A DNA stretch of 64,000 nt from CAJXII01 sp965242915 (GTDB taxonomy: Bacteria > Campylobacterota > Campylobacteria > Campylobacterales > Arcobacteraceae), in NCBI GenBank assembly GCA_965242915.1, contig CBDETN010000026.1, positions 193,091-257,090 on the forward strand, in the 5' to 3' direction. Below are positions 17,575-27,004 of this stretch, piece by piece. The notes under the pieces were generated by a model that ran no database searches, was not told the DNA's origin, and saw nothing but the letters and a program-made list of their open reading frames with translations. Made by a program: the position numbers and the translations under genes. Positions within the stretch are counted from its first letter, which is position 1, and every line of letters starts with the position of its first letter.

Positions 17575-18225
17575 GTGCGAAATAATTTATTCAAAAATAG
17601 AGAAGATGCTTGTGATCAACTGTCTAACATATTGCCATTAAATCAAATGCAGCAAGAATCATGGATAGTGATTGCAACATCTTCCGGTGGTGTACCTATT
17701 GCTTTTAATTTAGCAAATAAATTAAATGCAAAATTTGATTTTATTTTTACCCAAAAAATAGATGCATCTAAAAATGATGAATGTGAGATAGCAATTATAA
17801 CAGAAACTCAAGAGATAATTATTCACGAAGAATTAATGAACGTGTTTAATATAAAGTTGGATAGTATTTATAATGAGGCAAAAATTAAGTATAATACAGA
17901 TATTAAAAAATACATTAAAGAGTATAGAGATAATAAAGAAATAATTGATATGCAAAATAAAAATGTATTATTGGTGGATGAAGGTTTAAATACGGGGCTT
18001 ACAATGATGGCTTGTATTAAATCAGCTATAAGTTGTGGTGCTAAATCTGTTGCAGTTGCAGTTCCGGTATTGCCAAAAGTTACAATTGCAGATATCGAGT
18101 CAATTGCCGATGACTTGTATTATGTAAAAGCTCCTGCACATTTTGTAACAATTGATTTTTACTATGATGAGCTTGAGTTAATAGAATTAGAAAAAATTAG
18201 AAATATAATAAAAAGGGATGAATAA
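17575..18225 (+). CDS. Phosphoribosyltransferase-family protein
   Basis: A 216-residue protein starting at GTG 17575. The type I PRTase fold shows in IATSSGGVPIAFNLANKL (N-terminal), a central hood region, and the PRPP-binding loop VLLVDEGLNTGLTMMACIKSAI (about residues 129-150), followed by CGAKSVAVAVPVLP. The nucleobase substrate cannot be told; the family includes putative xanthine-guanine-type salvage enzymes of the COG1926 kind. It starts two bases after lptD and overlaps the annotated region before pnp. Confidence 0.75.
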   Translation: MRNNLFKNREDACDQLSNILPLNQMQQESWIVIATSSGGVPIAFNLANKLNAKFDFIFTQKIDASKNDECEIAIITETQEIIIHEELMNVFNIKLDSIYNEAKIKYNTDIKKYIKEYRDNKEIIDMQNKNVLLVDEGLNTGLTMMACIKSAISCGAKSVAVAVPVLPKVTIADIESIADDLYYVKAPAHFVTIDFYYDELELIELEKIRNIIKRDE

Positions 18226-18226
18226 A

Positions 18227-20407
18227 ATGTCAATAGTATGTGAATTTGAATTAAACAACAGTATGGAGAGTTTTGAATTTGGCAAAGTAGCCAAACAAAG
18301 TAATGGATCAGTATTAATGAGAGTTGGTAAAGCTGTGGTTTTAGCTGCAGTTGTAAGTGAATTTGATAATTCAGTAAGTGAAGATTTTACGCCGCTTACT
18401 GTTCAATATATAGAAAAAACTTATGCAAGTGCAAAATTTGCAGGCGGATTTATAAAAAGAGAGGGTAAGCCTAGCGATTTTGAAACTTTAACATCAAGAC
18501 TTATTGATAGAAGTTTAAGACCTTTATTCCCAAAAGGTTTTGTATATCCTACTACTATTACTGTTATGGTTCTAAGCAGTGACAAAGAGGTTGATTTGCA
18601 GGTGTTGGCATTAAATGCGGCAAGTGCTGCTTTGTATTCATCTGACTTACCTATTAGAAAAAGTGTTGCAGGTGTAAGAATAGGGCAGATTGATGGAAAT
18701 ATAGTTGTAAATCCTACTGTTTCACAAATGAAAGAATCTATACTTGATCTTTATGTAGCAGGAACTGCAAGTGAACTTCTTATGATAGAGATGAAATCAA
18801 TCAGCACAGAAGAGATGGTGGAAGTTAATATTGAATCTTTTACTAAAATCCATAGTATAAATGATATCACTGAAGATGAGTTGATTAAAGCAATTAGTAT
18901 TGCCACTGATAGTTTAAAGATCTCAAATAACACTTATGAAGAAGGCTTTGAGAGTGTTTGTAAAGATATGGTTGAAGTTGAGTTATTGACTACAACAATT
19001 GAAAAAGAAATAATTAATCATGTAAGAGAAAATTATACTCAAAATATAAAAGAAGCTATTAAAAAATTGGCAAAAAGTGAAAGATCAACTGCACTTAAAG
19101 ATGTGGCTAAACTTGTAACTGCTGATGAATTTAGTGTTAAAGAGGAATGCGAGCTAAAAGATGTTAATGAAGCTGTTAATATTGTCAAAAAAGAGCTTGT
19201 GAGAAGTATGATAATAAATGAAAAAATAAGAGCAGATGGAAGAGGGCTTAGTGAAGTTAGACCAATCTCTATTGATACAAATATTTTACCGTCAGCTCAT
19301 AGCAGTTGTTTATTTACAAGAGGTGAAACACAGGCACTTGTGGTTGGAACACTAGGCGGCTCTAAAGATGGACAAATGTATGAGCTGCTTAATGAAAAAT
19401 CAGCACGAACTGAGAATTTTATGGTTCATTATAATTTTCCAGGATTCAGCGTTGGTGAAGCAAAGCCGATTTTTGGGGTTAGCCGTAGAGAATTAGGACA
19501 TGGAAATCTAGCAAAAAGAGCATTGGAACCATCAATTGATAATGATTTTACAGATACCATAAGACTTGTATCTGAAATTTTAGAATCAAACGGTAGTTCA
19601 TCTATGGCAACTGTTTGTGGTGGTTCTTTAGCACTTAAAGCTGCGGGAGTTCCTATATCTTCATTAATAGCAGGTGTTGCTATGGGTGCAGTATTTGAGG
19701 ACGGTAAATACTCTATCCTAACAGATATTATAGGACTTGAAGATCACGACGGAGATATGGATTTTAAAGTTGCAGGTACAAAAGATGGGATCACTGCACT
19801 TCAAATGGATATTAAACTAGGCGGTATTGAACTTGAAGTATTAAAAGAAGCGTTACTTCAAGCAAAAGAGGGGAAAGCTCATATATTAAATATTATGGAA
19901 GAAGCTGCTTCTGAAATAGTACCAAGTGATGCGTTACCTATAATTACTCAGTTTGAAATTGATCCAAGTAAAATAATGGCAGTAATAGGAAAAGCAGGTT
20001 CTGTTATAAAAGAGATTATTGAAAAATTTGAAGTTGGTATTGATTTGGACAGAGATACCGGTGGAGTTAAAGTAAGCGGTGAAGATAAACAAAATGTAGA
20101 TGATGCTGTTGCACATATTAAAACTATCTCATCAAATGCAAGATCTTTCGTAAAAAGAGAAACTATAAATTTTGAAAAACTTTATAATTTAAATGATATT
20201 TTAAAAGGTAAAGTTGTTCGATTAGTTGATTTTGGTGCATTCATTGAACTTACAAAAGGCGGGGAGGGATTACTTCATATATCTAAAGTTTCAAAACAAA
20301 GAGTATCTAATATTCATGATGTTTTAGAAGTTGGTCAAGAAATAGATATAAAAGTATTAAAGATCAGTCGTGATAGAATAGAGCTATCATCAGCTAATTT
20401 AGATTAG
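18227..20407 (+). CDS. pnp: Polyribonucleotide nucleotidyltransferase (PNPase)
   Basis: A 726-residue 3'-5' phosphorolytic exoribonuclease involved in mRNA decay. Two RNase PH domains are visible: the first about residues 10-210 and the second about 320-540 with FTRGETQALVVGTLGG, SPSIDND and AGVPISSLIAGVAMG. The KH domain (KIMAVIGKAGSVIKEIIEKFEVGIDL) and S1 domain (ILKGKVVRLVDFGAFIELTKGGEGLLHISKVS) follow. I choose ATG 18227, ten bases after AAAAGGGA, over ATG 18218, which sits directly against that ribosome binding site. Confidence 0.95.
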   Translation: MSIVCEFELNNSMESFEFGKVAKQSNGSVLMRVGKAVVLAAVVSEFDNSVSEDFTPLTVQYIEKTYASAKFAGGFIKREGKPSDFETLTSRLIDRSLRPLFPKGFVYPTTITVMVLSSDKEVDLQVLALNAASAALYSSDLPIRKSVAGVRIGQIDGNIVVNPTVSQMKESILDLYVAGTASELLMIEMKSISTEEMVEVNIESFTKIHSINDITEDELIKAISIATDSLKISNNTYEEGFESVCKDMVEVELLTTTIEKEIINHVRENYTQNIKEAIKKLAKSERSTALKDVAKLVTADEFSVKEECELKDVNEAVNIVKKELVRSMIINEKIRADGRGLSEVRPISIDTNILPSAHSSCLFTRGETQALVVGTLGGSKDGQMYELLNEKSARTENFMVHYNFPGFSVGEAKPIFGVSRRELGHGNLAKRALEPSIDNDFTDTIRLVSEILESNGSSSMATVCGGSLALKAAGVPISSLIAGVAMGAVFEDGKYSILTDIIGLEDHDGDMDFKVAGTKDGITALQMDIKLGGIELEVLKEALLQAKEGKAHILNIMEEAASEIVPSDALPIITQFEIDPSKIMAVIGKAGSVIKEIIEKFEVGIDLDRDTGGVKVSGEDKQNVDDAVAHIKTISSNARSFVKRETINFEKLYNLNDILKGKVVRLVDFGAFIELTKGGEGLLHISKVSKQRVSNIHDVLEVGQEIDIKVLKISRDRIELSSANLD

Positions 20408-20495
20408 TTTAAACAATCTTGCGATAAAATAGTTCATATAATATTAGGAGTGGTTACAAATATGCCATTTTTATTTATTTTAAAGGGGAAAATAA

Positions 20496-20861
20496 ATGAA
20501 GTTATTAATTGTTGATGATTCAACTATGTTAAGAGATATGCTTTCGTATGCGCTTAATGAGGGTGGATATAATGATGTTACAGAAGCTGTAGATGGAGTA
20601 GATGGTCTTGAAAAGGCTAAAGCTACAACTTTTGATTTAATCATTACTGATATTAATATGCCAAATATGGATGGTCTAACACTTGTTGTTGCAATCAGAA
20701 AGTTACCTGAATATTCTAAAAAACCAATTTTAGTTTTAACAACAGAAAGAAGTGATGACATGAAAACTAAGGGTAAAGCTGCCGGAGCTACTGGATGGAT
20801 TGTAAAACCATTTATTCCTGATCAATTATTAAAAGCTGTAAATATAGTTTTAAATAGATAG
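20496..20861 (+). CDS. cheY: Chemotaxis response regulator CheY
   Basis: A 121-residue single receiver domain. Asp8 and Asp9 (LIVDDST) bind Mg2+, the phosphoacceptor is the Asp in DLIITDINMPN, Thr is in LTTERSDD and Lys in WIVKPFIP. Phospho-CheY binds the flagellar switch. It has a strong AAAGGGG ribosome binding site and begins the cheY-cheA-cheR-cheD-cheB cluster. Confidence 0.93.
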   Translation: MKLLIVDDSTMLRDMLSYALNEGGYNDVTEAVDGVDGLEKAKATTFDLIITDINMPNMDGLTLVVAIRKLPEYSKKPILVLTTERSDDMKTKGKAAGATGWIVKPFIPDQLLKAVNIVLNR

Positions 20862-20893
20862 TTATATTATAAAAAATTTAAAAAGGTGTAAAA

Positions 20894-22954
20894 ATGTCTG
20901 GATTTGATATATCAATGTACCGAGATATGTTTGTAGAGGAAGCTGAAGAGCTATTTGAATCTGCAGATAATGTATTGTTAGCGGCTGAATCTAATGGAAG
21001 TTTAACTGATGATGAGATGGGTCAATTATTTAGAGATGTACATACCTTAAAAGGTAGTGGAGCATCTGTAGAATTAACATATTTTGCTGAATTTACTCAT
21101 GATGTAGAAAATATGATGGATAAGCTTAGAAATCATCAAATTGAGTATGTTCCAGAAATGGCAGAAACATTGATTGATGGACTTGATGTAATGAAAGAGA
21201 TATTGCAGATGGAATGTGATGATGAGATAAACAGAGAAAACTTTACTGAAATGACAGCTGATTTACTTGTAACAATTAGAGCATATACCAATGGTGAATC
21301 TATATCTACTGGTGCAACACCAGCTCCTGCTGAAAAAGTAGAGGTGGTAGAAGATGCTCCTGTCCAAGAAAATATAGGTTTTTTTCAGGAAAGCGGAGCT
21401 TTTGATGAAAATAAAATGTCAGAGCCTTATGGTTTTTTCAACGAGGAACAAAAAAATACCACAACAACTTCAGATGAAAGTGGATCTTATGGATTTTTTG
21501 ATGATACTGCATCTAAAGAGGTAACTACAACTTCTAATAATACAGTAGAAAAGAATGAGAATTTTGGATTTTTTGATGATACTGATGATATTACCCCTGA
21601 ATCAACAATTGAAACTCCAAAGACAGCACCGGTAGAAACTAAAATAGCGGAGCCTGTACCTGTCGCTCCTAAAGCAAAAGCTAAAACAAAAGAGATCAAA
21701 GAAAAGCCTACTAGTAAAAAACCGGCAGCGGCAAGTACTATTAGGGTAAATCTTGATAAAATTGATTTACTTATGAATAATGTTGGAGATTTAGTTATTA
21801 CAAATGCAATGTTAACACAATTTGCAACTACAATTGAAGATCATAAGACAAGAAGTTCTGTTTTAGAAAGATTAGATTTACTTGAAAGACATATTAGAGA
21901 GATGCAAGATTCTATTATGAGTATCAGAATGGTACCAATGGAATCTATTTATTCAAAATTTCCAAAAGTTGTAAGAGATATATCTAAAAAATTAGGCAAA
22001 AAGATAGAATTCAGACATGAAGGTGATACTGTTGAGATTGATAAGGCGATGATTGAAGGTCTTACGGATCCATTAATGCATATTATTAGAAATTCTTTGG
22101 ATCATGCTATAGAGATGCCTGAAGATAGAATTGCTGCTGGTAAAGATGAAACAGGTGTGATTTTGATTTCTGCAGAACAAGCAAATGGACAGATGATTAT
22201 TACTATTAAAGATGATGGTAAGGGAATACCAATAGATATAGTTGCACAAAAAGCACTTGAAAATGGTACAATTGATCAAAATCAATTAGATACTATGTCT
22301 GATAATGAGAAAGCTATGTTAATTTTTGGTGCAGGATTGAGTACTGCTGAAAAAGTTACAGACATATCCGGTCGTGGTGTTGGAATGGATGTTGTTAAAA
22401 CAAATATTCATAAACTGGGCGGGGTTATTAAACTTGATACTGGTCTTGGAATCGGTACTACTATTACAATTATGTTACCGCTTACACTTGCAATTCTTGA
22501 TGGTCTTGATATTGCTGTTGGTGACACCAAATATATTTTACCATTAAGTGCAATTGTAGAATCACTTCAACCAACTTCTGAGATGATTAAGAAAATTGGT
22601 GACGGAACACAAGATTTACTTATGTTAAGAGAAGAGTTTATACCTGTGGTCAGACTGCATCAGTTATTTGATATACCGACAAAACATACAAAACTTGAGG
22701 ATGGTATGTTAATCGTTGTTAAGTCTGGTACAATGAAAATTGCTATGTTTATTGATGAATTTTTACATCAACATCAAGTTGTTGTTAAGCCTTTAGATAA
22801 GAATTTTAGAGCAGTTGAAGGTATTGGTGCTGCGACAGTAAGAGGTGATGGTAGTATTGGACTTATTTTAGATATTATGGGTATTATTGAGGCTCAAAAG
22901 AAAACCGAAAAAACAGTTTTAGATTCTAAAGAGCAACATCAAAAAGTTTCATAA
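20894..22954 (+). CDS. cheA: Chemotaxis histidine kinase CheA with unusual GFF-motif linker
   Basis: A 686-residue kinase that autophosphorylates and passes phosphate to CheY and CheB. P1 (about residues 1-130) carries His50 in VHTLKGSG. P3 dimerisation begins near 281 (STIRVNLDKIDLLMNNVGDLV). P4 shows the N box (MHIIRNSLDHAIE), G1 (IKDDGKGI) and G2 (GRGVGMDVV). P5, the CheW-like domain, fills the C-terminus. Between P1 and P3, where many CheA proteins have a P2 CheY-binding domain, there is a low-complexity linker with four GFF motifs (IGFFQE, YGFFNE, YGFFDD, FGFFDD). There is no C-terminal receiver domain. No cheW gene lies in this cluster. Confidence 0.93.
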   Translation: MSGFDISMYRDMFVEEAEELFESADNVLLAAESNGSLTDDEMGQLFRDVHTLKGSGASVELTYFAEFTHDVENMMDKLRNHQIEYVPEMAETLIDGLDVMKEILQMECDDEINRENFTEMTADLLVTIRAYTNGESISTGATPAPAEKVEVVEDAPVQENIGFFQESGAFDENKMSEPYGFFNEEQKNTTTTSDESGSYGFFDDTASKEVTTTSNNTVEKNENFGFFDDTDDITPESTIETPKTAPVETKIAEPVPVAPKAKAKTKEIKEKPTSKKPAAASTIRVNLDKIDLLMNNVGDLVITNAMLTQFATTIEDHKTRSSVLERLDLLERHIREMQDSIMSIRMVPMESIYSKFPKVVRDISKKLGKKIEFRHEGDTVEIDKAMIEGLTDPLMHIIRNSLDHAIEMPEDRIAAGKDETGVILISAEQANGQMIITIKDDGKGIPIDIVAQKALENGTIDQNQLDTMSDNEKAMLIFGAGLSTAEKVTDISGRGVGMDVVKTNIHKLGGVIKLDTGLGIGTTITIMLPLTLAILDGLDIAVGDTKYILPLSAIVESLQPTSEMIKKIGDGTQDLLMLREEFIPVVRLHQLFDIPTKHTKLEDGMLIVVKSGTMKIAMFIDEFLHQHQVVVKPLDKNFRAVEGIGAATVRGDGSIGLILDIMGIIEAQKKTEKTVLDSKEQHQKVS

Positions 22955-22967
22955 GTTATAGCGTAAT

Positions 22968-23810
22968 ATGGATAGTCAAGAACTGCATAAAAAAGTTAAA
23001 GATATATTATATTCTTTAACTGGTATTACACTTAGTGAAAATAAAGATATAATGATAGCTAATCGTTTGGAAAAGCTGAAAAGAAATACTGATTGTAAAG
23101 ATTGTGATTTAAATGAACTTTTAAATGAAATTAAAGATGGTAAGTATATTACAGAATTTATAAATACATTTACTACAAATAAAACGCACTTTTTTCGAGA
23201 AGATTTCCATTTTGAAGATTTAAGAGACAGAGTTTTACCGGAATTTGCCAATAATGGTCAAGAGATTAAAATGTATTGTTCTGCATCTTCAACCGGAGAA
23301 GAACCGTACTCTATGAAAATGACAGTAAAAGAAGCAATTGCACAAACTGGAAAACAAATTAGATCATCAATAATTGCAACAGATATAGATACAGAAGTTT
23401 TGCAGTATGCTGCAAATGGAATTTATAGATTTCAAAAAAGTTCAAAAGAATTTCCTAATTGGTTGTCTCCTGCAAAATATTTTAAAAAGAGAGTTCAAAA
23501 GGGTCTGGCGGGAGATGAAGTACTTATTAAAGTAAAAGATGAATTAAAACAGGGTATGACATTTAGCCAAATGAACTTAAATGACAAAGTATATCCTTTT
23601 GATACACATCAGTTTGATGTAGTTTTTTGTAGAAATGTTTTAATTTATTTTTCAATGGAAGATCAAAACGCAATTTTAAAGAAGTTATTCAGATTATTAA
23701 AAATTGGCGGTACTTTATATTTAGGACATTCTGAAAATCTACAAGACTTGATTAATTATACTCAAAGAGTCGGTCAAAATATTTTTGTAAAACTTAAGGA
23801 TTTTAATTGA
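22968..23810 (+). CDS. cheR: Chemotaxis methyltransferase CheR
   Basis: A 280-residue SAM-dependent enzyme that methylates glutamates of chemoreceptors. The N-terminal helical domain (about 1-75) is followed by the SAM fold: FTTNKTHFFRE, MYCSASSTGEEPYSMKM, the ATDIDTEVL acidic motif, and FDVVFCRNVLIYF. The C-terminal LGHSENL is typical. It sits 13 bases after cheA. The cheD start overlaps its stop. Confidence 0.93.
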   Translation: MDSQELHKKVKDILYSLTGITLSENKDIMIANRLEKLKRNTDCKDCDLNELLNEIKDGKYITEFINTFTTNKTHFFREDFHFEDLRDRVLPEFANNGQEIKMYCSASSTGEEPYSMKMTVKEAIAQTGKQIRSSIIATDIDTEVLQYAANGIYRFQKSSKEFPNWLSPAKYFKKRVQKGLAGDEVLIKVKDELKQGMTFSQMNLNDKVYPFDTHQFDVVFCRNVLIYFSMEDQNAILKKLFRLLKIGGTLYLGHSENLQDLINYTQRVGQNIFVKLKDFN

Positions 23811-24487
23811 TAACACTTGGTCATAAGGATGGCAGTATTGAAAAAATGTCTAGGACTAGAGTTACTCAGGTAGTTAAAGGACATCCTACACATACAGTGA
23901 TTGGCGGCGAATTTGCCGTAGTGAGTGATGATTACAATATTGCTTTTAAAACATTACTTGGTTCTTGTGTTGCAATTATGTTTTATGATAAAGAAAAAAA
24001 AGTTAAGGGTATGAATCATTTTTTGTTACCGACAACTGAAAATAGTAATGAAGATATGAAATATGGACTCTACTCAGTTGAAGCTATGTTAAATGAGATG
24101 TATAAAATAGGTTGTAAAAAAGAAAATATGGCTGTTAAAATTTCAGGTGGTGCTGATATTATGTCTATTGGTTTGTCTTCAAAAAGTATTGGGCATAGAA
24201 ATGTTGAATTCGCAAGAGATTTTTGTTCAGCAGAAGGATTTAGAATAATATCAGATCATACAAGAGGTACTGATGGAAGAGTTATTTTATTAGCAGCTAG
24301 ATTTGAAACATTTATTAAAAGTGTACAAAATTCTAATACTACTAATAAAGTTATTGCTGAAGAGAAAGCATTACAAAGAGAGATATCTATCAGACAACCT
24401 GCAACTGCAGAATATGTGGCTGGAACCGGTATCTTTGATATTGACGATAAAGATTCAGAGTCAGTGATGGATATAGAATTATTCTAA
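23807..24487 (+). CDS. cheD: Chemoreceptor glutamine deamidase CheD
   Basis: A 226-residue protein that deamidates receptor glutamines. The catalytic Cys lies in LLGSCVAIMFYD and the His in VKGMNHFLLP, with the downstream ISGGADIM and GTDGRVILLAA conserved. It starts at TTG 23807, with AAGGA upstream, overlapping the cheR stop (TTGA). It is longer than many CheD proteins (about 160-200) because of a C-terminal tail from about residue 170 (AEEKALQREISI to the end), not recognised. Confidence 0.88.
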   Translation: MITLGHKDGSIEKMSRTRVTQVVKGHPTHTVIGGEFAVVSDDYNIAFKTLLGSCVAIMFYDKEKKVKGMNHFLLPTTENSNEDMKYGLYSVEAMLNEMYKIGCKKENMAVKISGGADIMSIGLSSKSIGHRNVEFARDFCSAEGFRIISDHTRGTDGRVILLAARFETFIKSVQNSNTTNKVIAEEKALQREISIRQPATAEYVAGTGIFDIDDKDSESVMDIELF

Positions 24488-24504
24488 AAGAAAGGTTGAA
24501 TTAG

Positions 24505-25605
24505 GTGTTTACAGTACTTGTTATTGATGACTCTTCTTCTATGAGAAGAGTCATAAGGGATATGATTAATAGTATTGATGAATTTGAGGTTGTTGATACT
24601 GCAGTTGATGCTTATGAAGCTAGAGAGAAAATAAAACAATTAGAACCTGATTTGGTAACTATAGATATTAATATGCCAAAAATGGATGGGGTGACATTTC
24701 TTAGAAATCTTATGAAATTACATGCTATGCCTGCTGTTGTAATATCAGGGGAAGGTGTAAGAGGTAGTGATATTTTTGATGATGGTGCAGTTGGTTTTGT
24801 ACCAAAACCGGCTAATGGAGAAACTATGCAAAATTTTAGTGATAGAATTAAAGATACTTTACTAAATCTTACTTTTCTTTTGGAAAGATATACACTAAAA
24901 AAACCAAACTCTATTACACCGCTTAGACAACAAGTTAAAAAGGTTCATTTGGGTGATGATGGAGTGGAAAGAAAAGTTCATCCAGATGAAGTATATCCAA
25001 GTAGACCGGCAAATTTACCCGGTAGTAGGCTTATTGCAATAGGCTCCTCAACCGGTGGTGTTGAATCTTTATTGACGGTATTTAAAAGTTTACCATCTGG
25101 GCTTCCTCCTATAGTTATAACTCAACATATACCTTATGGATTTTCAAATTCTTTTGCGCAAAGACTTAATACTCATTCAAGTGTAACTGTTCAAGAAGTA
25201 CGGGGAGATGGTATAGTTTTACAAAAAGGCAATGCTTATTTAGCTCCCGGTAATATGCATTTGGTTATTGAAAAAAGAGGTAATGATTATATTACAAAGC
25301 TTTTAGATATTACTAGAGTCAGTCGTCATAAGCCAAGTGTAGATATATTATTCAGAAGTGTAAATAACAGTGCAGGTGGTGGAGCTATGGCTGTTATGAT
25401 GACAGGTATGGGAGATGATGGAAGTATCGGTATGAAAGAATTATTTAAAAACCGTGCTTATTGTGTAGCTCAAAATGAAGAGAGCTGTGTGGTTTATGGA
25501 ATGCCAAAAAAAGCGATAGAAGCAGGTGCTGTTAAAGATATTTGTCATTTAAATGATATATCTTCTTATATAGTTGATTTTGTTTCAGGAAAAAGAAGAG
25601 CTTAA
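24505..25605 (+). CDS. cheB: Chemotaxis methylesterase CheB with receiver domain
   Basis: A 366-residue two-domain protein. The N-terminal receiver (about 1-125) has DDSSSMRRV, phospho-Asp in VTIDINMPK and Lys in GFVPKPANG. The C-terminal methylesterase (about 170-366) has the catalytic Ser in AIGSSTGGVES, the His in TQHIPYGFS and the Asp in MTGMGDDGSIGM. It removes methyl groups from receptors. It starts at GTG 24505. Its stop overlaps the stop of the convergent xerH. Confidence 0.93.
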   Translation: MFTVLVIDDSSSMRRVIRDMINSIDEFEVVDTAVDAYEAREKIKQLEPDLVTIDINMPKMDGVTFLRNLMKLHAMPAVVISGEGVRGSDIFDDGAVGFVPKPANGETMQNFSDRIKDTLLNLTFLLERYTLKKPNSITPLRQQVKKVHLGDDGVERKVHPDEVYPSRPANLPGSRLIAIGSSTGGVESLLTVFKSLPSGLPPIVITQHIPYGFSNSFAQRLNTHSSVTVQEVRGDGIVLQKGNAYLAPGNMHLVIEKRGNDYITKLLDITRVSRHKPSVDILFRSVNNSAGGGAMAVMMTGMGDDGSIGMKELFKNRAYCVAQNEESCVVYGMPKKAIEAGAVKDICHLNDISSYIVDFVSGKRRA

Positions 25606-26657
25606 TCAAATATTTGAGTAGCTTTTTTTAATCTATCTTTATCAAAATGTGTATATATACGAGATGTATTAATATCTGCGTGTCCTAAAGCTTCTTGAAC
25701 TAAAATCAAATCCTTATTTGTCTGATATAATTTTGTTCCAAAGGTATGTCTTAACATATGAGCACCATTTTTATCTTTTCTAATATTGGCATTAGTTAAT
25801 ATTTTATCCATTACATAAGATATATAAGGTTGAGTAAGCTTTTTACCGGTTCTTGAACAAAAGAGCAGGGTGGTTGTGTTATCTCTGTATTGTTTCCAAT
25901 TAGTTAAATCTTTTTGGATATATTTTTGTTTTATCATAGCAATTCTTTGTTTATTGCCCTTGCCTGTTATTTTGATAATATATAAATCATCTTCTAAAAT
26001 CATATCTTTATATTTAATATTGATAGCTTCACTGACTCTCATACCTGTATAAAGTATAATCTTAATTAAAAGTCGATTCTTAGCCGCAGCATAGTCTTTA
26101 AATATTGTAGTTTCAATCGATTCTAGAAATCTGTTCAATTCATTATCACTCATAAAAGAGGGTAGTTTAATACCAGATTTACTATTTAAACCAGCCCAAT
26201 TTTTAAGCTCAAATCCAAAGACATAAGAGTTTCCATCATCATCTTGATTTTGTTTATCTATATATTTAAATAATGATAAAATAGCCATACGGTAGTTTTT
26301 TTTAGTAGCATCGCTCAATGCTGAAGTTTCAACTGCTAAAAAGTCTATTATAAACTCTTCATCAATCTCTTTTAAAGAAGCAAAGCCTTGAATCTGAAAA
26401 TAATAAAAAAGTTTCTCTAAAGCGTTTATATAAGTATTGATACCTATTAATCCGCATTGTCTAGCTTCTTTGGTAATTTTTTTCAGTTTAGCCATATTCT
26501 CTATATCTAATTTTAAATCTTTTAAAATAGATTGAAATTTATTTTTATCTTCCACTTGTCTATTTGATAAGGTTGTTAGTTTATAGCGAATAAAGTTCTG
26601 TATCCAAAAAAGAAAGGTTTTATCAAAAGTATTTAGAAAGTCTATTGGGTATCTCAT
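25602..26657 (-). CDS. xerH: Tyrosine recombinase XerH
   Basis: A 351-residue tyrosine recombinase. Catalytic residues are visible: Arg207 (TGMRVSEAIN), a Lys in TGKGNKQR, His300/Arg303 (HMLRHTFGT), His326 and Tyr335 (LGHADINTSRIYTHF). The N-terminal SAM-like core-binding domain is at about 70-150. In Helicobacter and Campylobacter XerH acts alone at a difH site to resolve chromosome dimers, replacing XerC/XerD. The start MRYPIDFLNTFDKTF matches this subfamily. It converges on cheB with overlapping stops. I could not identify a difH site in the window. Confidence 0.88.
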   Translation of the reverse strand: MRYPIDFLNTFDKTFLFWIQNFIRYKLTTLSNRQVEDKNKFQSILKDLKLDIENMAKLKKITKEARQCGLIGINTYINALEKLFYYFQIQGFASLKEIDEEFIIDFLAVETSALSDATKKNYRMAILSLFKYIDKQNQDDDGNSYVFGFELKNWAGLNSKSGIKLPSFMSDNELNRFLESIETTIFKDYAAAKNRLLIKIILYTGMRVSEAINIKYKDMILEDDLYIIKITGKGNKQRIAMIKQKYIQKDLTNWKQYRDNTTTLLFCSRTGKKLTQPYISYVMDKILTNANIRKDKNGAHMLRHTFGTKLYQTNKDLILVQEALGHADINTSRIYTHFDKDRLKKATQIFD

Positions 26658-26694
26658 AGGATAATTATAGCAGAAGTTTAATTAATCCTAATTA

Positions 26695-26714
26695 GTGAAA
26701 ACATAAATTTTCAC
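26695..26714 (-). terminator. Short hairpin between the 93-aa gene and xerH
   Basis: GTGAAAA-N6-TTTTCAC is a perfect seven-pair stem. The following tract is only weakly U-rich on the minus strand, so it may be a terminator, an attenuator or an operator. Confidence 0.35.
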
Positions 26715-26722
26715 AACTTTTA

Positions 26723-27004
26723 TTACCAAAGAGTTCCGGTTTCAAATTCATCATCTGCATCTTTGGTAATTTCTAAAAAAACATTATCACTATAATCTAA
26801 ATACAGATAATACTTATCTAAAAGAAGTGATTTCTGTACATTTGTTTTGTTTAAGTGGGAACTGTCATTATTTAATGACGCAATATCACTTAAATAATAT
26901 TCCGTCATAGATGGTGATACTTTATTTATTGATGATTCTAACTCATCAAAACAAGATACATTAAATGTAGAGTATAAACTTGATTTATCTATAAGAACAG
27001 TCAT
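26723..27004 (-). CDS. Hypothetical protein, 93 aa
   Basis: An acidic small protein (ends DADDEFETGTLW) with no signal peptide or membrane segment. I do not recognise the family. It starts directly after the stop of the coiled-coil gene at 27005, so the two are almost certainly co-translated and may act together. A hairpin separates it from xerH downstream. Confidence 0.65.
   Translation of the reverse strand: MTVLIDKSSLYSTFNVSCFDELESSINKVSPSMTEYYLSDIASLNNDSSHLNKTNVQKSLLLDKYYLYLDYSDNVFLEITKDADDEFETGTLW

Noticed and set aside
25602..26722. difH site beside xerH
   Set aside because: The hairpin at 26695-26714 is dyadic but does not resemble the asymmetric XerH target, and I could not confirm any candidate by eye.
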